10,073 bases of DNA, taken from contig JBBRSD010000017.1 of assembly GCA_038245725.1 (NCBI GenBank), positions 1-10,073 on the forward strand, written 5' to 3'. Each line of letters starts with the position of its first letter. The stretch's first letter is position 1. The DNA is from JBBRSD01 sp038245725 (GTDB lineage Bacteria; Actinomycetota; Coriobacteriia; Anaerosomatales; JAAXUF01). The notes under the pieces are model-generated. The model was not told where the DNA came from. It saw only the letters and a program-made list of their open reading frames with translations, and ran no database searches. Shown in pieces: positions 6,013 through 10,073 of the stretch. The position numbers and the translations under genes are program-made.

Positions 6013-7980
6013 ATGCTCGTCTACCAGGCCACCAAGCGCGAGTTCGTTGACGACGTCACCAATGACGTCATCGTCGACTGCATCACCGAGGCGTACGAGA
6101 AGCGCATTCACAAGGCCAATGCGAACGAAGTCCGCTCGTGGCGCAACTCGATGGAGTTCATGCACAAGGTCCTGGTCACGCCGGACGTGCCAGACACTTG
6201 TGGCGTCGCCATTGAATTCGGCGTGCCCTATACGAGCAGCCGCATCGACTTTCTCCTCACCGGCCACGGCGACGGCAACGGTTCCACCGCCGCCACCGAC
6301 GCCGCCGTCATCATCGAACTCAAGCAGTGGCAATCTCTCGAAGCCGTCCCAGGCCAAGACGCTATCGTCCGCACCTACGTGGGCGGCTCCAACCGCCACG
6401 TCAGCCACCCGTCCTACCAGGCGTGGTCCTACGCGCGCATGATTGAGGACTACAACGAGGCAGTCCGAGAAGCTCAGATTGAACTTGTCCCATGCGCCTA
6501 CCTCCACAACTACAAGGTCGCCGAGCCGCCCGCGCCCGATCCGCTACTCGACCCCATCTATCGCGACTTCCTCGACCGCGCGCCCGTGTTCTGCCGTGGC
6601 GACGTCGTGAAGCTGCGCGACTTCATCTGCCGGCACATCCAGCGAGGCGATGACGGTCGCGTGCTCTACCATATCGAGTCGGGGCGGCTGCGCCCGTCGA
6701 AGTCACTCCAAGATGCCCTGTCGAGCATGCTCGACGGCAATCAGGAGTTTGTGATGATCGACGACCAGAAGGTGGTCTTCGAAACAGCCGCTCACCTCGC
6801 TCGGGAGGCGCAGCGCACCGGCGAGCGACATATCCTGACCGTCCGCGGGGGCCCGGGCACCGGCAAGTCAGTCGTTGCGGTGAACCTTCTCGTGCGCCTG
6901 ACTGCCGAGGAGATGGTTGTCCAGTACGTGTCGAAGAACAGCGCGCCGCGCAACGTCTACTCGAAGCTGCTGCAGGGTGGCGGCCGCACGAAGTCCTACA
7001 TCGGAGGCCTCTTCCGGGGGCCCGGCAAGTTCTACGAGCACACGGGTGCCCCGCTCGACGCGACGATCGTGGACGAAGCGCACCGCCTCAACGAGAAGTC
7101 GGGCCTGTTCGGCAACCTAGGCGAGAACCAGATCAAGGAGATCATCACCGCCTCGCGCTTCAGCGTCTTCTTCATCGACGAGAGCCAGCGCGTAACCATC
7201 AAGGACATCGGCTCGGTCTCCGACATCAAGGCCCATGCCGAGCAAGTCGGCGCGCACGTTCATGAGATGGACCTCTCCTCGCAGTTCCGCTGCAACGGGT
7301 CCGACGGCTACCTCGACTGGCTCGACGACACCCTCGGCATCAAGACCGCCGAGGAGAATGTCGTCGACCTCGACTACGACTTTCGCATCCTCGACGACCC
7401 CAACGAACTGTTCGCTGCCATCAAGGCGTGCAACGACGCCGCCAACAAGGCGCGCGTGGTCGCTGGCTACTGCTGGGAGTGGGACTCGGATAAGCGCGGC
7501 AACCCCAACCACCCCGACATCGTCCTGCCGGAGTACGACTTTCGGCGCTCATGGAACCTCGACTCAACTCCCACTTGGGCCATCGACGACACTTCAATCG
7601 AGCAGGTCGGCTGTGTGCACACTTCTCAGGGTCTCGAATTCGACTATGTGGGCGTCATCATCGGCGACGACCTCCGGTTCGAGAACGGGACGGTCATCAC
7701 CGACCACACCAAGCGTGCGAAGAGCGACGCTTCGCTCAAGGGCATCAAAACGCTCGCGAAACACGATCCCGGGCGCGCTGAGCGCATTGCCGACGAGATC
7801 ATCCGCAACACTTATAGGGTGCTCATGACGCGCGGCATGAAGGGCTGCTTCGTCTTCTGCACGAACCCTGCACTCGCTGGGTACTTGCGCTCACGGCTCC
7901 CTAGCTCTACTTCACCCGCTCCGTACGCGCCGACACCGCAGCAGCTCCCGCTCGCCGCTGAAGATTCGCTGGAGGACTGA
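6013..7980 (+). CDS. RecB-like nuclease fused to Schlafen-group-3 (DUF2075) DNA/RNA helicase
   Basis: The 655-aa protein joins two enzymes. The N-terminal ~1-165 residues look like a PD-(D/E)XK nuclease: D79 in 'RIDFLL', E102-x-K104 in 'IIELKQW', and a RecB-type QxxxY at Q136-Y140 in 'HPSYQAWSY'. The rest is a superfamily 1-like helicase of the DUF2075 / SLFN-g3 family: Walker A 'GGPGTGKS' (279-286), Walker B 'VDEAH' (D354, E355), 'DESQR' (389-393), 'HTSQGLEFDYVGVIIG' (from 536) and the arginine motif 'YRVLMTRG' (601-608). All key residues are intact. I chose ATG 6013 because GGAG lies 6 nt upstream and 'MLVYQATKREF' matches usual DUF2075 starts; GTG 5986 is less likely. Only 3 bp separate it from the MazG-like gene, so the two are co-translated. 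Family members are frequent in defence islands; direct function is unproven. Confidence 0.88.
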   Translation: MLVYQATKREFVDDVTNDVIVDCITEAYEKRIHKANANEVRSWRNSMEFMHKVLVTPDVPDTCGVAIEFGVPYTSSRIDFLLTGHGDGNGSTAATDAAVIIELKQWQSLEAVPGQDAIVRTYVGGSNRHVSHPSYQAWSYARMIEDYNEAVREAQIELVPCAYLHNYKVAEPPAPDPLLDPIYRDFLDRAPVFCRGDVVKLRDFICRHIQRGDDGRVLYHIESGRLRPSKSLQDALSSMLDGNQEFVMIDDQKVVFETAAHLAREAQRTGERHILTVRGGPGTGKSVVAVNLLVRLTAEEMVVQYVSKNSAPRNVYSKLLQGGGRTKSYIGGLFRGPGKFYEHTGAPLDATIVDEAHRLNEKSGLFGNLGENQIKEIITASRFSVFFIDESQRVTIKDIGSVSDIKAHAEQVGAHVHEMDLSSQFRCNGSDGYLDWLDDTLGIKTAEENVVDLDYDFRILDDPNELFAAIKACNDAANKARVVAGYCWEWDSDKRGNPNHPDIVLPEYDFRRSWNLDSTPTWAIDDTSIEQVGCVHTSQGLEFDYVGVIIGDDLRFENGTVITDHTKRAKSDASLKGIKTLAKHDPGRAERIADEIIRNTYRVLMTRGMKGCFVFCTNPALAGYLRSRLPSSTSPAPYAPTPQQLPLAAEDSLED

Positions 7981-7983
7981 CTC

Positions 7984-8325
7984 GTGTTCGAAGAACTGAC
8001 GCGCCAGATCGTCGCCTTCCGAGACGAGCGCGACTGGAAGCCGTTCCACTCGCCGAGGAACCTCGCCACATCGATCAGTATCGAGGCCGCCGAGCTGCTC
8101 GAACTCTTTCAGTGGAGTAGCGACGCAACGCTAGCCGAGGACGTCAGGGCCCGCCGAGTAGACATCGAGCGCGAACTCGCGGACGTAGTCATCTACGCGC
8201 TACTGCTGGCGCATGAGACAGGCGTGGATGTCGAGGCGGCGATCGTCGCGAAGCTCGCGGAGAACAACCGTAAGTACCCCGTCAATAGGGCTCGGGGGAG
8301 CCGTGACAAGTACACGGAGTTGTAG
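7984..8325 (+). CDS. MazG-like nucleotide pyrophosphohydrolase (dCTPase / RS21-C6 type)
   Basis: The 113-aa all-helical enzyme should cut a (d)NTP to the monophosphate and pyrophosphate. The metal-binding motifs are E34-x2-E37 in 'IEAAELLELFQW' and E64-x2-D67 in 'ELADVVIY'. The flanks 'RDWKPFHSPRNLA' and the C-terminal 'NNRKYPVNRARGSRDKYTEL' closely follow human DCTPP1-type single-domain enzymes, so dCTP or a modified dCTP is a reasonable substrate guess. The start is GTG 7984 with GGAGG at 7971-7975, inside the end of the helicase gene, 8 nt away. The 3-bp gap implies translational coupling and a shared role with the nuclease-helicase. Length and motifs are complete. Confidence 0.88.
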   Translation: MFEELTRQIVAFRDERDWKPFHSPRNLATSISIEAAELLELFQWSSDATLAEDVRARRVDIERELADVVIYALLLAHETGVDVEAAIVAKLAENNRKYPVNRARGSRDKYTEL

Positions 8326-8337
8326 CGGGGGCCCCAT

Positions 8338-8691
8338 GTGCCGATGCTGATGAACGCCACCATCGCCGAGGCAGCCGAACTTCTCGGCATGTCGGGCGAT
8401 GAGGCGATCGCACTTCTCGGCGAGACGTGTTTCGACGTGTGGCTCAACGACGTCGCGTACTGGCGTTGCGTGCCGGCCAATGTGTGGCGCTACACCATCG
8501 GCGGCTACCAGGTCATCAAGAAGTGGCTGAGCTATCGGGAGCGCGCGTTGCTCGGCCGCGACCTCAAGCCCGAGGAGGCGCGCTACGTCACCGAGATGGT
8601 GCGCCGCATCGCCGCGCTCGTGCTCATGGGGCCGGAGCTGGATGCGAACTACGAGCGCGTGAAGAGCGACGTGTGGGAGTGGGGGAAGTAA
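8338..8691 (+). pseudogene. C-terminal fragment of a type ISP restriction-modification enzyme (copy 1)
   Basis: The 117-residue frame carries 'VWLNDVAYWRCVPANVWRYT', 'GGYQVIKKWLSYRE', 'LLGRDLKPEEARYVTEMVRR' and 'LDANYERVK', which are hallmarks of the extreme C-terminal domain of single-chain type ISP enzymes. These normally exceed 1,000 residues, and none of the methylase or helicase part is here. The frame itself is intact. GTG 8338 has a GGGGG run 6 nt upstream and lies 13 bp after the MazG stop, so a small standalone product riding on that operon is possible. The family link is from recognition of the motif; the fragment status is inferred. A ~95% identical copy lies 1,446 bp downstream. 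Confidence 0.65.
8356..8626 (+). repeat. Long direct repeat, copy 1 (matches 9802-10073)
   Basis: By eye I count 13 mismatches and one extra base across about 271 aligned positions, roughly 95% identity. The last 140 bases are nearly identical. Homology begins abruptly at GCC(A/G)CCATCGCC in both copies, and they flank the YhcG-like nuclease gene. Confidence 0.9.
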
Positions 8692-8702
8692 CCCTCGCTC
8701 GG

Positions 8703-8730
8703 TTCGCATCTGTTCAGATTCCGGTAAGGT
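8703..8730 (+). promoter_or_regulatory. Candidate promoter of the YhcG-like gene
   Basis: TTCGCA (8703-8708) and TAAGGT (8725-8730) are 16 bp apart. The 8-mer CGGTTCGC occurs at 8700-8707 and again at 8731-8738, so one copy covers the -35 and the other abuts the -10. The gene thus seems to be transcribed on its own. Confidence 0.4.
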
Positions 8731-8782
8731 CGGTTCGCTACCCTCTTCTTCGCGCCTGTACGCTGCGAGGAGGAGGCGGGCC

Positions 8783-9793
8783 ATGAACGACCAATGCGTG
8801 GGCCCCGGGATTCCGGTCGCTGACGAAGCACTGTTCGGCGACGTCGCGGAGTTGATCGACGGCGCTCGGACGCGGGCCGCAGTCGCAGTCAACAGCGAGC
8901 TCGTGACGCTGTACTGGAGCATCGGTAAGCGAGTTCGCGAGGGCATTCTCGGCGGGGAGCGGGCTGCCTACGGGCAAGCGGTCGTGAGACGATTGGCCGC
9001 CGGGCTGACCGAGCGGTATGGTCGCGGTTGGAGCCGGCAGAGCTTGGAACGCATGCTGCGCTTTGCCGCGTGGATTCCCGATCTCGAGATTTGCTCATCA
9101 GTGATGAGCAAATTGACTTGGACCCACGTGGTGGAACTCCTCACTGTGTCTGAGCAGCGGCAGCGCGACTTCTACGCAGTCACGTGCGCCCGTGATCGCT
9201 GGAGTGTACGCACCCTCCGTGAGCGCATCGGCAGCAGACTATACGAACGCACCCTGGCCGACAGCGGGTCCGTCGAGGGCGTGGGCGTCGGCTTCGCGAC
9301 GCTTGCCGACACCGGAACTGCTGAGCCCGCAATCACCTTCCGCGATCCGTACGTCCTCGACTTCCTCGGCCTGCCGTCCGAGCACTCGGAAGCCGCTCTC
9401 GAGCGCGCGATCCTCGACGAGATGCAGCGCTTCCTGCTCGAGCTCGGACGTGGTTTCGCTTTCGTGGAGCGCCAGAAACGCATGACGGTCGACGGCCGGG
9501 ACTACCGACTCGACCTGCTCTTCTACCATATCCCGATGCGCTGCCACGTGGCGATCGAGCTCAAGACACGTCCGCTCGAGCCCGGCGACCACGGGCAGAT
9601 GACGCTCTATCTTCGCTGGCTTGCGGCGCATCAGCACTACGAGGGTGACGCCTCGCCAATCGGGCTGATCCTGTGCACGCAGAAGGGCCCCGAGCAGGTT
9701 GCCCTTCTCGGACTCGATGAGGGCGAGATTCGCGCGGCGCGCTATGTGCTCGATTCGGTGCGAGCCGGGTTTGAGCGCGTGCTAGAGCGGTGA
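8783..9793 (+). CDS. yhcG: DUF1016/YhcG-family PD-(D/E)XK nuclease
   Basis: The 336-aa protein follows the family layout. The N-terminal DUF1016_N domain (~15-165) includes 'LVTLYWSIGKRVREG', 'RYGRGWSRQSLERMLRFA' and 'KLTWTHVVELL'. The C-terminal PDDEXK_9 nuclease (~185-330) has D244 in 'YRLDLLFYH', E259-x-K261 in 'VAIELK' and a QxxxY motif at Q272-Y276. All catalytic residues are present. ATG 8783 has a strong GGAGGAGG about 8 nt upstream. YhcG proteins are often found beside restriction-modification genes and are suspected to act on DNA junctions or foreign DNA. Here the gene sits between two copies of a type ISP fragment, and the second copy overlaps its stop by 4 bp. The exact substrate is unknown. 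Confidence 0.88.
   Translation: MNDQCVGPGIPVADEALFGDVAELIDGARTRAAVAVNSELVTLYWSIGKRVREGILGGERAAYGQAVVRRLAAGLTERYGRGWSRQSLERMLRFAAWIPDLEICSSVMSKLTWTHVVELLTVSEQRQRDFYAVTCARDRWSVRTLRERIGSRLYERTLADSGSVEGVGVGFATLADTGTAEPAITFRDPYVLDFLGLPSEHSEAALERAILDEMQRFLLELGRGFAFVERQKRMTVDGRDYRLDLLFYHIPMRCHVAIELKTRPLEPGDHGQMTLYLRWLAAHQHYEGDASPIGLILCTQKGPEQVALLGLDEGEIRAARYVLDSVRAGFERVLER
9089..9113. repeat. 25-bp near-perfect palindrome inside the YhcG-like gene
   Basis: ATTTGCTCATCA and TGATGAGCAAAT are perfect 12-bp arms around a single G. The segment is clearly more AT-rich than its surroundings. It encodes the 'CSSVMSKL' part of a conserved DUF1016_N stretch, so coding constraint and a DNA or RNA signal overlap here. 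Confidence 0.85.
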
Positions 9794-10073
9794 GGGAGCG
9801 TGCCGCCATCGCCGAGGCCGCCGAACCTCTCGGCATGTCGGGTGATGAGGCGATCGCGTTTCTCGGCGAGACGTGTTTCGACGTGTGGCTTAGGCGACGT
9901 CGCGTACTGGCGCTGCGTGCCGGCGAACGTGCGGCGCTACACCATCGGCGGCTACCAGGTCATCAAGAAGTGGCTGAGCTATCGGGAGCGCGCGCTGCTC
10001 GGCCGCGACCTCAAGCCCGAGGAGGCGCGCTACGTCACCGAGATGGTGCGCCGCATCGCCGCGCTCGTGCTCA
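9790..10073 (+). pseudogene. Type ISP C-terminal fragment, frameshifted copy 2 (runs off the window)
   Basis: A GTG at 9790 overlaps the YhcG stop (GTGA) and opens a frame matching copy 1 up to 'GETCFDVWL'. One extra base near 9891-9895 (CTTAGGCGAC against CTCAACGAC) then shifts the frame. The protein-like pattern ('VLMGP', 'GGYQVIKKWLSY') continues in another frame. The shifted frame stays open to the window edge but is meaningless Arg-rich sequence. Without the shift it would be the same domain as at 8338. It is cut at 10073, so its 3' end is unseen. Confidence 0.7.
9802..10073 (+). repeat. Long direct repeat, copy 2 (matches 8356-8626)
   Basis: This is the second copy of the ~271-bp repeat, offset by 1,446-1,447 bp, and is cut off by the end of the window. 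It starts 9 bp after the YhcG stop codon. Sequence upstream of the shared start differs from that of copy 1. Confidence 0.9.

Noticed and set aside
5869..6507. 212-codon minus-strand open frame
   Set aside because: It is antisense to the end of fic and the nuclease domain of the helicase gene; its Val/Gly/Asp-rich composition mirrors the sense codons.
8200..8946. 248-codon minus-strand open frame
   Set aside because: It spans antisense of MazG, the type ISP fragment and the start of YhcG, with no ribosome site or domain, as expected from GC-rich codon bias.

Overview
The window is GC-rich DNA from a bacterium of the high-GC Gram-positive (actinobacterial) type, possibly a Coriobacteriia-like environmental lineage. 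The suggestion rests on strong GC bias at third codon positions, frequent GTG starts, one apparently leaderless gene, and a MASE3-GAF-SpoIIE phosphatase. No rRNA or tRNA is present to fix the taxonomy. The content is accessory: toxin-antitoxin remnants, an insertion-sequence end, a Fic protein, nuclease and helicase genes, and broken restriction-modification fragments. I read it as a decaying or remodelled defence island.

Left part (1-1000). Bases 1-141 look like the end of an IS21-like element, with three tandem ~22-bp repeats and an inverted copy. Its edge falls at the catalytic motif of a minus-strand HepT (HEPN) toxin gene, which therefore keeps only its N-terminal half. Upstream of it, and overlapping it, is an intact antitoxin-like gene with an XRE helix-turn-helix fused to an MNT nucleotidyltransferase (GSX10DXD). 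Its promoter carries two ACAAC-N6-GTTGT operators 21 bp apart and appears to make a leaderless message.

Middle (1000-4650). A plus-strand gene encodes a MASE3-GAF-SpoIIE membrane-bound serine phosphatase, without its anti-sigma partners nearby. Facing it is a second, unrelated HepT remnant that keeps the RX4HXY motif but has lost its N-terminus and carries two compensating frameshifts. A TetR repressor follows, with a 23-bp operator in its own promoter, and then a small Trp-rich three-helix membrane protein that is its likely target.

Right (4650-10073). An autoinhibited class II Fic protein with a C-terminal winged helix lies behind nested palindromes that cover its ribosome site. Next comes a tight two-gene unit: a RecB-like nuclease fused to a Schlafen-group-3 (DUF2075) helicase, and 3 bp later a MazG/dCTPase-like nucleotide pyrophosphohydrolase. 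Thirteen bases on is a short frame matching the C-terminal domain of type ISP restriction-modification enzymes. After it comes a DUF1016/YhcG PD-(D/E)XK nuclease, and then a second, ~95% identical but frameshifted copy of the type ISP fragment, cut by the window edge.

The best candidate for a little-described system is the nuclease-helicase plus nucleotide pyrophosphohydrolase pair. It could couple nucleic-acid attack with nucleotide-pool control in phage defence. That role is inferred, not shown.
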